From VXYK01 sp965221585 (lineage in GTDB: Bacteria; Actinomycetota; Acidimicrobiia; Acidimicrobiales; Aldehydirespiratoraceae), in NCBI GenBank assembly GCA_965221585.1, contig OZ244898.1:1612001-1676000 (forward strand): a stretch of 64,000 nt of DNA, written 5' to 3'. Below are positions 35,243 through 44,041 of this stretch, in pieces. How positions within the stretch are numbered: position 1 is the stretch's first letter; every line of letters begins with the position of its first letter. Made by a program: the position numbers and the translations under genes. The notes below the pieces were generated by a model. The model worked only from the letters and a program-made list of their open reading frames with translations. It was not told where the DNA came from and searched no databases.

Positions 35243-36448
35243 ATGGAGTTTGGACTCTTCTTCAACGGATACCTGCCCGGCCCGGCCGCACACAACAGCG
35301 AATCAGAGCATCTGATGCTCATGCGCGAAGCCGAGTACGCGATCCTCGCCGACAAACACAACTGGAAGTACGCCTGGTGCGGAGAACACCACTGCCTCAC
35401 CGAGTACAGCCACATGTCCGCCCCCTACCCCTTCATGGGATACATCGCCGCCAAGACCGAACAGATCCACCTCGGCTCGGCCATTACCTCGTTCCCCACC
35501 ACCAAGGAGCACCCGGTCCGTTTCGCTGAACGCGCCGCGATGATGGACCACCTGACCGAGGGCCGCTTCGAGTTCGGCACCGGCCGCGGCGCCGGCAGCC
35601 ACGAGGTCGCCACGTTCAACGGCACCGTGCTGTCCGAGACCAAGGCCATGTGGGACGAAGTAGCCCATGAGATCCCGCGCATGTGGGAGCAGAAGGACTA
35701 CAGCCACCAGGGTGAGCACTTCTCGGTGCCGACACCGCACAACGTCCTGCCCAAACCGTATGGCAAGGGGCACCCTCCCATATGGGTGGCCTGCGGCAAC
35801 CCGGCGACCTTCGCCAAGGCCGGCGCCCACGGCATCGGTGCCATCGCCTTCAATTTCGAGCCGATCCACAACTTGAAGGGACGGGTCGAGGCCTACAAGG
35901 AAGCATCGGAGAACGTGACCGACCAGATCGGACAGTTCCAGAACAACAACGTGATGATGACCAACGCGGTCATCTGCCTCGAGGACCGCGAGGAAGCCCG
36001 AGCCATGGCCAAACGCAACCTTCGCGGCTACCGCGTCACCATGGTCAACATGTACCACGACTCGATGCCCAAGAGTCCCGACGCCGTCGTCTGGCCGAAC
36101 GCTGTGCAACGCTTTCCGTTGGACGACGAGATGCTCGACATGGCCATCAAGGGCGGCTTCATGCTCTGCGGCAACCCGGAGGAGGTCTGCGAACAGGTAG
36201 TCGCCTACCAGGACGTGGGCTGCGACCAGGTCTGCTTCGGCACCCCCGACGAGGGATACACCCACGAACAGACCCTTGAGATGATCGAGGTCTTCGGGAA
36301 ATACGTGATCCCCGAGTTCGACAAGGACCCCGTCCACTCGACTACCCACTACCGCCAGAATGCTGTGCGGAAGTTCCCCGTCTTCAACGGTGACATCGAC
36401 CCGGTCGTCGACGATGCCGTGCCTCCCCCTTTCACGGTGACCATCTGA
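35243..36448 (+). CDS. LLM-class flavin-dependent monooxygenase
   Basis: This 401-aa bacterial luciferase-like TIM-barrel protein starts MEFGLFFNGYLPG and has WCGEHHCLTEYSH, HLGSAITSFPTTKEHPVRFAE and GRFEFGTGRGAG, typical of FMN-dependent members. AGGAGA precedes the start at 8 nt. It probably oxygenates an acyl or cyclic-ketone substrate using reduced flavin. The upstream palindrome and crotonase neighbour point to lipid or steroid-like catabolism, an inference. Confidence 0.88.
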   Translation: MEFGLFFNGYLPGPAAHNSESEHLMLMREAEYAILADKHNWKYAWCGEHHCLTEYSHMSAPYPFMGYIAAKTEQIHLGSAITSFPTTKEHPVRFAERAAMMDHLTEGRFEFGTGRGAGSHEVATFNGTVLSETKAMWDEVAHEIPRMWEQKDYSHQGEHFSVPTPHNVLPKPYGKGHPPIWVACGNPATFAKAGAHGIGAIAFNFEPIHNLKGRVEAYKEASENVTDQIGQFQNNNVMMTNAVICLEDREEARAMAKRNLRGYRVTMVNMYHDSMPKSPDAVVWPNAVQRFPLDDEMLDMAIKGGFMLCGNPEEVCEQVVAYQDVGCDQVCFGTPDEGYTHEQTLEMIEVFGKYVIPEFDKDPVHSTTHYRQNAVRKFPVFNGDIDPVVDDAVPPPFTVTI

Positions 36449-36495
36449 TTTGCGCTGACTGCGGAGAACGCTGTTATCGCTGATAGAACCGAGCG

Positions 36496-37269
36496 ATGAC
36501 ACAAGCCAAAGCCAAGTTAAAAGTAGGAATACAGATCCAGCCCCAGGGCGTGAGCGTCGAGGACATGCTCGCCGCCGCCAAGGCGGCCGACGATATGGGA
36601 GTCGACTCGATCTGGATATGGGACCACTTCTATCCCCTGTTCGGAGACCCCGACGCCACCCATTTCGAGGCCTGGACCGTGCTTGCGGCCATGGCCGTCG
36701 AGACCAGCAACGCACAACTCGGCACACTCGTCACCGGCAACAACTACCGCAACCCGGAACTGCTCGCCGACATGGCACGCACCGTCGACCATGTCAGTGG
36801 TGGACGCATGTATCTGGGCGTGGGCGCCGGTTGGTTCGAACGCGACTACACCGAGTACGGCTACGAATTCGGGACCGCCGGCAGCCGCCTGCGCCAACTC
36901 GAAGCGGACCTGCCACGCATGAAGAGCCGGCTCGCCAAGCTCAACCCGCCGCCGATGGGCAAGATGCCGCTCATGATCGGCGGCAGCGGTGAGAAGGTCA
37001 CGCTGCGGCTCGTCGCCGAGCATGCCGATTCATGGAACACTTTCGGACCGCCCGACAACTTTGCGAGGCTCTCCGGCATCCTCGACGACTGGTGCGCCAA
37101 GGTGGGCCGCGACCCCTCCGAGATCGAACGAACCGTAGCCACACACGCCGGCGATGTGGACGACATCGAGCGTTACACGAAAGTAGGCGCTGACCACGTC
37201 ATCCTGATGAGCGGAGGCCCCTTCGACCTCGCCCCGTTGCAGACCCTGATCGACCAACGCGACGCCTAA
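36496..37269 (+). CDS. LLM-class oxidoreductase, probably F420-dependent
   Basis: This 257-aa luciferase-like protein has DSIWIWDHFYPLFGDP, LGTLVTGNNYRNPELLADMARTVD and GGRMYLGVGAGWFERDY, which are typical of actinobacterial F420-dependent LLM members. The C terminus has GADHVIL. F420 use is inferred from subfamily resemblance, not from a tested residue. It follows the first LLM gene after 47 nt and converges on the sulfotransferase gene. Confidence 0.85.
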   Translation: MTQAKAKLKVGIQIQPQGVSVEDMLAAAKAADDMGVDSIWIWDHFYPLFGDPDATHFEAWTVLAAMAVETSNAQLGTLVTGNNYRNPELLADMARTVDHVSGGRMYLGVGAGWFERDYTEYGYEFGTAGSRLRQLEADLPRMKSRLAKLNPPPMGKMPLMIGGSGEKVTLRLVAEHADSWNTFGPPDNFARLSGILDDWCAKVGRDPSEIERTVATHAGDVDDIERYTKVGADHVILMSGGPFDLAPLQTLIDQRDA

Positions 37270-37281
37270 CGCTGGTCGAGT

Positions 37282-38592
37282 TCAACCCTCGGTCTGGACT
37301 CCGAAGCGGTCGACATAGAACTGCAGGTCGCCGGCGAGTTGATCGAGGTCGACACCGAAGTCTTCGGTGATGTGATAGCTGACGCTGCCGTGCACGCCAC
37401 GGGGGTGCAGGGACATGTAGTCGGCCATGGCCTGCTCCGTCGCCTTTGACCAGGGATGATCCGCCAGTTCGTAGATGGTCCTGACCGTAGCTATGTCATC
37501 GGCCATGAACTCATGGAACCTCACGTCGATCGACTGGTCGGCAGCCACCAGCTCACGCTCGTCTGCCATGGCACGGAACATGCGCTTCATGCGGTCGATC
37601 CAATACAGCCCGACATCGCGCAGAGCCGCAGGATTGCGGCTCATCCGGGACGTATAGGTCAACATCGTCGACATCGACTTGGCGACCGCCACCGGATCAC
37701 GGTGCGTGCAGATCACGGTCGCGTCGCCGAACACCGACATCAGCGGGCCCAGTTGCTCGACATGCTGGGGAGATTTGAGAAGCCAACGCCGCGCTCCTGT
37801 GGGTCGCACGAACATCAAGACCTTCAGCATCGTTTTCAGATACTCGTAGTAGGGGGTCTGGTCACTCGCCAGGTACCAGTCCCGGTGCGACGGCATGACC
37901 GCCATCGTCTCCGGAGCCATACCTCCGTAGGGAATCGCCAGCAGGGCGATCTCTTCGTGCACATGCTCCGGTGTCATGTCGTGCATGCGCTTGAAGTAGG
38001 GCAGGGTTCCGTTGAGCCCAGCCAGCGCTTCCGCGCAGCGCCCGAACCGAGGATCGTCTTCGACGTCCGGGCCGTGATCGATGCCCTGCTCGGCCAGCGG
38101 CGGCACCGGCTCAAGGCTCTCCCAGTACGGCATCGTGCGAAAACTCGGGTCCGACGACATCAGATTGTGCAGATGCGTGGTGCCGGTGCGCCCCTGCCCG
38201 GCGATAATCACCGGCCGCTCGATCTCTATGTCATGGATCTCCGGATGGCGCCTGAGCAGGTCTGTCACCAGCAACTTCTGTTTGGCGTAGCCGACCAGCG
38301 TCGCGTGGTTGCTCAGCTGCCCCAGGGTCGATAGGTCGCCCTCGGTGGGCATGGCCTGCATCAGACTCTCGAGCGGGGCCACATGGAGGTCGTCGCCGAA
38401 ATCGTCGAGTCCGGTTTCGGAAGCAGCTTGTGTCAGGATGGCTTCGCTGGACCATTCGAGCATCTCGGCCATCGGCGCCACCATCTCGAATGCCGCGGCA
38501 ATCTCCTCGGGAAACTCCGGTGCAACCAGATCTGCTATGCGCACCGGCGCCGGTCGGGTGGCCTTACCAAGATTCATATGAGCGGCGTTCAT
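37282..38592 (-). CDS. Sulfotransferase family protein
   Basis: The ATG at 38590-38592 gives 436 aa; an upstream TTG at 38631 is possible but overlaps the previous gene. The PAPS-binding 5' loop is IIAGQGRTGTTHLHNLM and the 3'-phosphate motif is VICTHRDPVAVAKSMSTML, so the fold is complete. It would transfer sulfate from PAPS to a hydroxyl group of an unknown substrate, though some members act on CoA or lipid substrates. It is the last gene of the leftward operon that starts at 45.2 kb, 7 nt after the VOC gene. Confidence 0.87.
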   Translation of the reverse strand: MNAAHMNLGKATRPAPVRIADLVAPEFPEEIAAAFEMVAPMAEMLEWSSEAILTQAASETGLDDFGDDLHVAPLESLMQAMPTEGDLSTLGQLSNHATLVGYAKQKLLVTDLLRRHPEIHDIEIERPVIIAGQGRTGTTHLHNLMSSDPSFRTMPYWESLEPVPPLAEQGIDHGPDVEDDPRFGRCAEALAGLNGTLPYFKRMHDMTPEHVHEEIALLAIPYGGMAPETMAVMPSHRDWYLASDQTPYYEYLKTMLKVLMFVRPTGARRWLLKSPQHVEQLGPLMSVFGDATVICTHRDPVAVAKSMSTMLTYTSRMSRNPAALRDVGLYWIDRMKRMFRAMADERELVAADQSIDVRFHEFMADDIATVRTIYELADHPWSKATEQAMADYMSLHPRGVHGSVSYHITEDFGVDLDQLAGDLQFYVDRFGVQTEG

Positions 38593-38599
38593 GTGAGAC

Positions 38600-39055
38600 T
38601 CAGACCTCGGGAGAGTCGAATTCGCCGACAAGCACTGATGCGTTGCCGAGAGGCGTGCCTCGGCCGTTCATGAAGTGCTCGTAGTAGCGGGTGAACCGCC
38701 CCTGCAGATTCTGGTCGATCTGAGATTGGGAATAGTCGAGCGTGTAGTAGGTCGAGACGCCCAGTTCCTCGCCGGCCGATTTCGAAGCGTCGGCGTCGTC
38801 CACGGCCCATACCACTCCGACAATCCCCTCCCCGCGTTTGTCGAGGATCTTCTCGATGTAGCTGTCCTTGCCTTCGATGGGCGCGACGAGTTCGATCCCG
38901 GCGTCCCAAGAAAAGAGCATCTTCACCCCGAAAGCGGCGGATTCTTCGTCGTTGCCGGGATGAAACTCACAGCCCAGCAACCTCTCGTAGAACTCTCGAC
39001 CGGCCTCAAGGTCTCGCACTGCCATGACGACCCGGTTGACGCCCCGCTGTCTCAT
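38600..39055 (-). CDS. Glyoxalase/VOC-superfamily protein
   Basis: The ATG at 39053-39055 overlaps the SnoaL gene stop and has GGAGG about 7 nt upstream. The 151-aa protein starts MRQRGVNRVVMAVRDLEAGREFYERLLGC, the classic first beta-alpha-beta unit of VOC metalloenzymes, and has a second module (GVVWAVDDADASK). Members are lyases, isomerases or dioxygenases. The reaction is unknown. It is the seventh gene of the leftward operon. Confidence 0.85.
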   Translation of the reverse strand: MRQRGVNRVVMAVRDLEAGREFYERLLGCEFHPGNDEESAAFGVKMLFSWDAGIELVAPIEGKDSYIEKILDKRGEGIVGVVWAVDDADASKSAGEELGVSTYYTLDYSQSQIDQNLQGRFTRYYEHFMNGRGTPLGNASVLVGEFDSPEV

Positions 39056-39522
39056 GGTTGAACCTCCTGTTTGGGGAACAACTGCTTGGAGTCCGACTCG
39101 ACGCGGATTCGGCGCAGACGCATGGAAGCTATCCGCCAATCGCCGTCCTCACAGCGGCGGTAGGTCTCCTCGTACCATCCGCATCCCCACATGTGCCCTA
39201 GCCCGAATTGCGGCGGCCACCACAGATGATCCTCCATCGACCACACCCCGGACGCTTCGTCTCCGTCGACGGAGATCTCACTCATGTGGCCGTGGTGCAC
39301 CGTGATCACATCGCCGATCATCGACACCAGCATGTCGACGAACGCATCGTTGCCGATGATCGGGCGGTCGTCGCCCGTGTCGTCGGGAGTGCGAACCTCC
39401 ACATCAGCGGTGAACACGTCACGCAGCTCATCCCAGCGTTTCTGGTCCATGAGCCTGAAATAGCGGGCCTTGAGTTGCCGGATCGCCTCTATGTCTGCCA
39501 GCTGCTCGACGGTCGGAACCAT
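39052..39522 (-). CDS. SnoaL-like nuclear transport factor 2-fold protein
   Basis: This 156-aa protein starts with VEQLADIEAIRQLKARYFRLMDQKRWDELRDVFTADVE, the standard SnoaL-like N-terminal helices, and ends EETYRRCEDGDWRIASMRLRRIRV. The NTF2 fold covers hydrolases, isomerases, cyclases and the small subunits of some Rieske dioxygenases. As a Rieske gene lies nearby in the same operon, a partnership is possible but unproven. It lies 9 nt after the MmgE/PrpD gene. Confidence 0.85.
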   Translation of the reverse strand: MVPTVEQLADIEAIRQLKARYFRLMDQKRWDELRDVFTADVEVRTPDDTGDDRPIIGNDAFVDMLVSMIGDVITVHHGHMSEISVDGDEASGVWSMEDHLWWPPQFGLGHMWGCGWYEETYRRCEDGDWRIASMRLRRIRVESDSKQLFPKQEVQP

Positions 39523-39531
39523 CCCCCGAAC

Positions 39532-40902
39532 CTAACCGTCCGATGCCAGCAACTCACAAATCCCTCTCGCCGGACCCGACGGATCGGCCAGGTGGCTGCG
39601 GATCCTCCCAGCCAGATCAGACGCTGCCGAATCGGCAACCAGCGATGCGAACTTGGCATCGAGCTCGTCCCGCGTGAGTGGATCGTGCATCGAGCCTTTC
39701 TGGCCGTGAACTGTCCGTTCAAGAACCTCTCCGTTGTTGAGGAAGATCCGCACCCTGCCACCCATTCTCTGGGCGTACGTGTCGTCGAACTGCTCGGCGG
39801 CTCGCAGCGACACCACCTTGGTTTGCAGATCAGCAAGTTCCGGGGCGGCAATCCGCTCGGGTGAATACGTCGCAGGATCGCTGGGGTCAGCAAGAATCGC
39901 CGCGGCGATGTTGAACTGCGCGGAATACTGCGCGGCCATAACCGACACCGTGCCGTCCATGCTGTTCTGGGTGGCCGCCTTGGTGGGGCCTTCAGCCTCG
40001 ATCCGATCGATCTGCTCCGGCTTCAGTCGATGCTCGGCTCGCAACTCGGCGGTTGCCTGAATCAACGGATGGACATCGCTGCAAGCAGCGTAGGGCTTGA
40101 CGGTGATCTCGTCGATCATCCATCTGCAGCCCAGCTCGTCGGTCAACAGCTCGATCTGGGGAGCAGCGCCGAAAACGTTGCAGAACCCGTACCTGCCGGC
40201 CAGACCGTCGGCAGCCCCGGTGAAGCCCTCGTTCACGATAGAGGCCGCCAAAAGGCCTGCTTCTGCGGCCCGACCGGCGTGTATCCGCTTGGCCATCCCT
40301 CCCGAGGAGACGAATTCCATCGTCCCGGAAGCCAACGAAACGGCAACGCCGAAAGCATGGTTCAGGCTCTCCCCGTCGAATCCCAGGAGCCGCGCGGCGG
40401 CAGCAGTTGAACCGAACACCCCCGACATCGAGGTTGGATGGAAGCCTGCCAGCATGTGAGTGGCCGGTCCCACTGCGATCCCCGCTCGGCCCATGGCCTC
40501 GTAGCCGATCACTATCGCTTCGCAGAGGTCTCGGTTTGTCGCCCCTGAGGCCTCGGCAAGTGCCAACGCGGCGGGCACCACAACTGCCCCGGGATGGCTG
40601 ATGGCCTCCTCGTGAACGTCATCGAGTTCAAACGCATGGGCGGAGGCGCCGTTGGCGAAAGCTGCCATGGCCGCGCTGGTCTTGGCTCCTTGGCCGACAA
40701 CTGTCGCGGTGCCCGAACCCCCTGATGCCAAGGCGTAGGCGAGCGCGGCTTGGGACCAGGGTTGGTTGGTTCCGAACAGCATGCATCCCAGGGTGTCGAT
40801 CAGGGCGTCCACTGATTTGGCCAACAACCGCTCGTCGACTCGACCCTGCAGACCGGCCAAGAAGTTTGCGAGATCTCGGGTTGGCGACAGCGGCTGGGGC
40901 AC
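39532..40902 (-). CDS. MmgE/PrpD family protein
   Basis: The start is GTG at 40900-40902, sharing its first base with the TAG of the Rieske gene; the protein is 456 aa beginning with the PQPLSPTRDLANFL segment. It has the MmgE/PrpD features ANGASAHAFELDDVHEEAISHPGAVVVPAALALAE and GFHPTSMSGVFGSTAAAARLLG. The family includes 2-methylcitrate dehydratase, cis-aconitate decarboxylase and other (de)hydratases and epimerases. Its role here is probably to dehydrate or rearrange a carboxylated intermediate. Confidence 0.9.
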   Translation of the reverse strand: MPQPLSPTRDLANFLAGLQGRVDERLLAKSVDALIDTLGCMLFGTNQPWSQAALAYALASGGSGTATVVGQGAKTSAAMAAFANGASAHAFELDDVHEEAISHPGAVVVPAALALAEASGATNRDLCEAIVIGYEAMGRAGIAVGPATHMLAGFHPTSMSGVFGSTAAAARLLGFDGESLNHAFGVAVSLASGTMEFVSSGGMAKRIHAGRAAEAGLLAASIVNEGFTGAADGLAGRYGFCNVFGAAPQIELLTDELGCRWMIDEITVKPYAACSDVHPLIQATAELRAEHRLKPEQIDRIEAEGPTKAATQNSMDGTVSVMAAQYSAQFNIAAAILADPSDPATYSPERIAAPELADLQTKVVSLRAAEQFDDTYAQRMGGRVRIFLNNGEVLERTVHGQKGSMHDPLTRDELDAKFASLVADSAASDLAGRIRSHLADPSGPARGICELLASDG

Positions 40903-41972
40903 TAGTCGCCTCCGAGCGCGTCGAGCAGCAGCGCATGGAGGTGCGGCACGGCGTTCTCGGCGTGCACGTCCGCTGTTCCGCTCGGGTCGACGACGAGCGG
41001 ACCCGGTCGGTAGCCGCGGCTGGGAACACCGCGTTGTACCGAGTCCATGATGTCGAAATCCTCTCTCACGGTCGTGTCCCAGTCGAGCTCGATCACCTCC
41101 AGCTGTTCCGGTGTCGGTTCGGTCCGGTCGAACCACCACTCACGGATCAGCAGAGTCTCGTCGACAGCCAGAGGCACCCAGCGGAACGTGTTGAGCACGC
41201 GCCCCGGGTAGCACTGGATCGAAGAGACCGGCCATGTGTAGAAGGCGCCGTATTCGCTGCTGTCGGTTGTGCGGGTGTAGGCCGAACGCTCCGCTGTCGG
41301 CCCCTGCGCGGTGTGGTGGATCGTGAACCCTCTCGGTGTGATGCGATAGCTCCCGGGGGTGACCACTCCAGCGGTGAAGGTCTTGTGCACGTTGGGACAG
41401 TGGTAGCACTCGTTGTAGTTCTCAACGGCCACCTTCCAGTTGGCCCTGATCAGGTGCGTCCTCCTCCAGGTCAGCATGCGTTCGGTGGAGTCAGGCGCGA
41501 TCGCCTGCAGCTCCGCGGCGATCCCGGGGACTGTTGCCTCCAGTGAGGGGGCGTCGGGGTCAAGATTGACGAACAGGAACCCCGCCATCGACTCGACCCG
41601 CACAGCAGGCACACACAGTTCGCCAACTTCCTCGCCACGGGCGTGGGTCAAACGCCCGTCAAGACCGTACGTCCAGGCGTGGTAGGGGCAGGTGATGCTC
41701 GACATGGTGGCGGCATCAGCGGCGACGAGTTGGTGGCCGCGGTGTTGGCAGACGTTGTAGAAGCCGCGGATCACTCCGTCGTCGTTCACCACGATGACGC
41801 TCTCGTCCCCTACCTGGGCGGTAATCAGCTGTTGCGGCAAGGCCACCTGCGACCGATGGCCGATGAGCTGCCAGCTGTGGGCGAAGATGCGCTCCAGTTC
41901 CCGCGCGAAGATCTCGGGATCTGTGTAGTAGCGGGCATCGAGGCCCGTCGTCCCGGTGGCTCTGTCCGTCAC
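40902..41972 (-). CDS. Rieske non-heme iron oxygenase, quaternary-amine (CntA/GbcA) type
   Basis: This 356-aa oxygenase alpha subunit has the Rieske [2Fe-2S] ligands Cys75-x-His77 (CQHRGH) and Cys95-x2-His98 (CPYHAW). The mononuclear iron site is in ENYNECYHCPNVH (His191, His196). Glu188, three before His191, takes the place of the bridging Asp of ring-hydroxylating dioxygenases; glutamate there is known for carnitine oxygenase CntA, a quaternary-amine oxygenase. The likely chemistry is therefore oxidative demethylation or C-N cleavage of a betaine, an inference. No dedicated reductase gene is nearby; the FrhB-like protein is a possible partner. Confidence 0.88.
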   Translation of the reverse strand: MTDRATGTTGLDARYYTDPEIFARELERIFAHSWQLIGHRSQVALPQQLITAQVGDESVIVVNDDGVIRGFYNVCQHRGHQLVAADAATMSSITCPYHAWTYGLDGRLTHARGEEVGELCVPAVRVESMAGFLFVNLDPDAPSLEATVPGIAAELQAIAPDSTERMLTWRRTHLIRANWKVAVENYNECYHCPNVHKTFTAGVVTPGSYRITPRGFTIHHTAQGPTAERSAYTRTTDSSEYGAFYTWPVSSIQCYPGRVLNTFRWVPLAVDETLLIREWWFDRTEPTPEQLEVIELDWDTTVREDFDIMDSVQRGVPSRGYRPGPLVVDPSGTADVHAENAVPHLHALLLDALGGD

Positions 41973-42026
41973 GACTCCCCCATCAGCACCTGCCCGTGTC
42001 GCTCATTTGATTCTGCCAATTCTGCG

Positions 42027-43118
42027 CTAGTCCAAGTCTGCCAGTGCATCGACCAGCTGATCCATCCGCTCTTTGAAGTTCACGTCGCAGCGCAGGAAGC
42101 GGTCCTCAAGCCCCCGCCACGATGCCGCACCGTCTTTGACGATGACACCTCTTTCGAGCAGGCCGTTGAAGACCTGCGTCGAGTCCGTCTCGGGGTCGAG
42201 TATCTCGACCAGGAAGAAGTTGGCGCGGCTGTGTGGCACCATCCGGAACCTGTCCAGCTCGCCGAACCGGTCCTGCGCGTAAGCCTTGGCGTCGGTGATG
42301 GTGGCCACCGTGCGATCCACATGCTCGTGATCGTCGAGGGCCGCGATGCCACCGGCGATCTGTAGTTGCCCCATGTTCCAGGTGGCTTTCACCGCCAGCA
42401 GGGAGTCGATGACAGAACGGGCGGCCACTCCGAAGCCGACACGCAACCCGGCCAGACCATACGCCTTGGAGAAAGTGCGCAGCACCGTGAGATGCTCGTA
42501 CTCCCTCGCAAGATGGATGTAGCCGGCTGTGTTGGAGTAGTGAACGTAGGCCTCGTCGAGCACCACAAGGGCGTGGGGTGCCGCCTCGACGATGCGACGC
42601 ACGTCTGCTTCGCTCAACCAGGTACCCGAGGGGCTGTGGGGATTGGTGACGAAGACGACGCGTGTCTGGTCGTCGATTGCCGCTATGTATGCGTCAACAT
42701 CGAGGGCCATCGAGGCGCGGTCCGTCGCTTCATGCACCAGCATCGGCACTCGGCCTTCCGCCTCAGCGAACAGGTGGTAGATCGGGAAGCACGGTCCAGG
42801 CATCTGGATCTTCCCTCCCGGTTCGCAGAAGGCCCGGATGATCAGGGAGATGATCTCGGTCTCGCCCGCCCCGCAAATGACCTGTTCGGGGTTGTATCCG
42901 TAGGTTTCTGCAAGCTTCTCTCGCAGCGGTTCCGCGGTCCATGAGGGGTACAGGTGGAGGCGGTCCATTGCGTCGGCCACAGCCGCTCGGGCCTTCGGTG
43001 AAGCGCCGTAGGGATTCTCGGCCGAACCGAGTTTGGCGATGTCCTCCAACGCAATCCCGTAGCGCTCAGCCACATACTCGCCGGGCAGGCCTGGAACGTA
43101 GTATTCGGGGCGGGTCAT
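42027..43118 (-). CDS. PLP-dependent aminotransferase, HisC-like
   Basis: This 363-aa fold-type I aminotransferase contains AENPYGASPKARAAV, the PLP-stacking region FVTNPHSPSGTWLS, the Asp-Ala-Tyr motif VVLDEAYVHYS and the Schiff-base lysine in RTFSKAYGLAGLRVGFG. It resembles histidinol-phosphate aminotransferases, but no his genes are near, so it more likely transaminates or acts on an amino-acid intermediate of this cluster. Its start overlaps the rpiR-type regulator stop (TGATG). Confidence 0.88.
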   Translation of the reverse strand: MTRPEYYVPGLPGEYVAERYGIALEDIAKLGSAENPYGASPKARAAVADAMDRLHLYPSWTAEPLREKLAETYGYNPEQVICGAGETEIISLIIRAFCEPGGKIQMPGPCFPIYHLFAEAEGRVPMLVHEATDRASMALDVDAYIAAIDDQTRVVFVTNPHSPSGTWLSEADVRRIVEAAPHALVVLDEAYVHYSNTAGYIHLAREYEHLTVLRTFSKAYGLAGLRVGFGVAARSVIDSLLAVKATWNMGQLQIAGGIAALDDHEHVDRTVATITDAKAYAQDRFGELDRFRMVPHSRANFFLVEILDPETDSTQVFNGLLERGVIVKDGAASWRGLEDRFLRCDVNFKERMDQLVDALADLD

Positions 43119-44041
43119 CAGCAGCTCTCGGTGTAGACGCCGGCTGAGCGGCGGTTGGCGTGAAAGGCGTCGATCGCGTCGACGATGTCGGTGGGCGAAT
43201 CGGCCATCATGAAGGCGAGCAACACTTCCAGCAGGGCGACCGCGGCGATGCTGGAGGAGAACGGCAGCGGCGAATCAGATTGGACCACGAAGCCACAGGT
43301 CGCCGGAGCCATGATCGGGGCAGCCCAACTGTCGGAGATCGAGATCACCGGAACCCCCCGCTCAACCGCTACGCGCACGGCTTCGACGATCTCCACTCGA
43401 TAGGGCCTGAAGGTCATGGCCAGCAACACATCATCGGCCTCCATCCGTACGACGTCGTCGATGGCGAGACCGATCGTGGGAATGGCGATCACGTTGCCCA
43501 GGGCCATGCTCGCGACGTAGGCGAAGTTGTCTGCTAGCGGCTTGGCCGTTCCCACACCCAGGACGTAGGTGCGGCGCGAGGCATCGATGAGGTCCGCAGC
43601 CGCTTTCAGGTCGCCGGCCTGGATTTCAGAGAACAGCGATTCGACGTTGCCCAGAGCAGCGGAGGCCATGTCGGCGAGCAGAGTGCCGTGCCGTCCGCCC
43701 TTGTTGATCGACTGGAGAAAGCGAGCCCGGTCCGGGAACGACGGCGTACCGTCGGCCGCCTGCTGACGGAACGGAGAACGGAAGTCCTCATAGCCGTCGA
43801 AGCCGACTGCCCGCGCCATCCGCACCAAGGTGTTGGGTTTCACCTCCGCGGCCTCGGCGATCCCCCGCATCGATTCCACCGCCACTTCGCCGGGGTGGTC
43901 CAAGACATAGGTCGCTGCTTGGCGGACCTGGGGCGACATCGTTTCGAGCGCGTTCGTCAGGGTCTGCAGGATCGGCCCGAGATCATTGGACGACGCAGTT
44001 TCGTCCAGAATCGCAGTATCGCCGGGGTGCGTGGTACTCAA
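43118..44041 (-). CDS. RpiR-family transcriptional regulator (HTH plus SIS domain)
   Basis: This 307-aa protein has an N-terminal RpiR helix-turn-helix (SPQVRQAATYVLDHPGEVAV, IAEAAEVKPNTLVRMARAVGFDGYEDFR) and a C-terminal sugar-isomerase-like SIS domain (YVLGVGTAKPLADNFAYVAS, VISISDSWAAPI). The SIS domain usually binds a phosphosugar or another small ligand. It is the only regulator in the divergent cluster and overlaps the dddP-like gene by ATGA, so it most likely binds the 44-bp inverted repeat at 45217-45260. Confidence 0.9.
   Translation of the reverse strand: MSTTHPGDTAILDETASSNDLGPILQTLTNALETMSPQVRQAATYVLDHPGEVAVESMRGIAEAAEVKPNTLVRMARAVGFDGYEDFRSPFRQQAADGTPSFPDRARFLQSINKGGRHGTLLADMASAALGNVESLFSEIQAGDLKAAADLIDASRRTYVLGVGTAKPLADNFAYVASMALGNVIAIPTIGLAIDDVVRMEADDVLLAMTFRPYRVEIVEAVRVAVERGVPVISISDSWAAPIMAPATCGFVVQSDSPLPFSSSIAAVALLEVLLAFMMADSPTDIVDAIDAFHANRRSAGVYTESC

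Noticed and set aside
42027..43118. Histidine biosynthesis hisC
   Set aside because: The fold matches, but no other his gene is near and it is embedded in a catabolic operon after an RpiR regulator.
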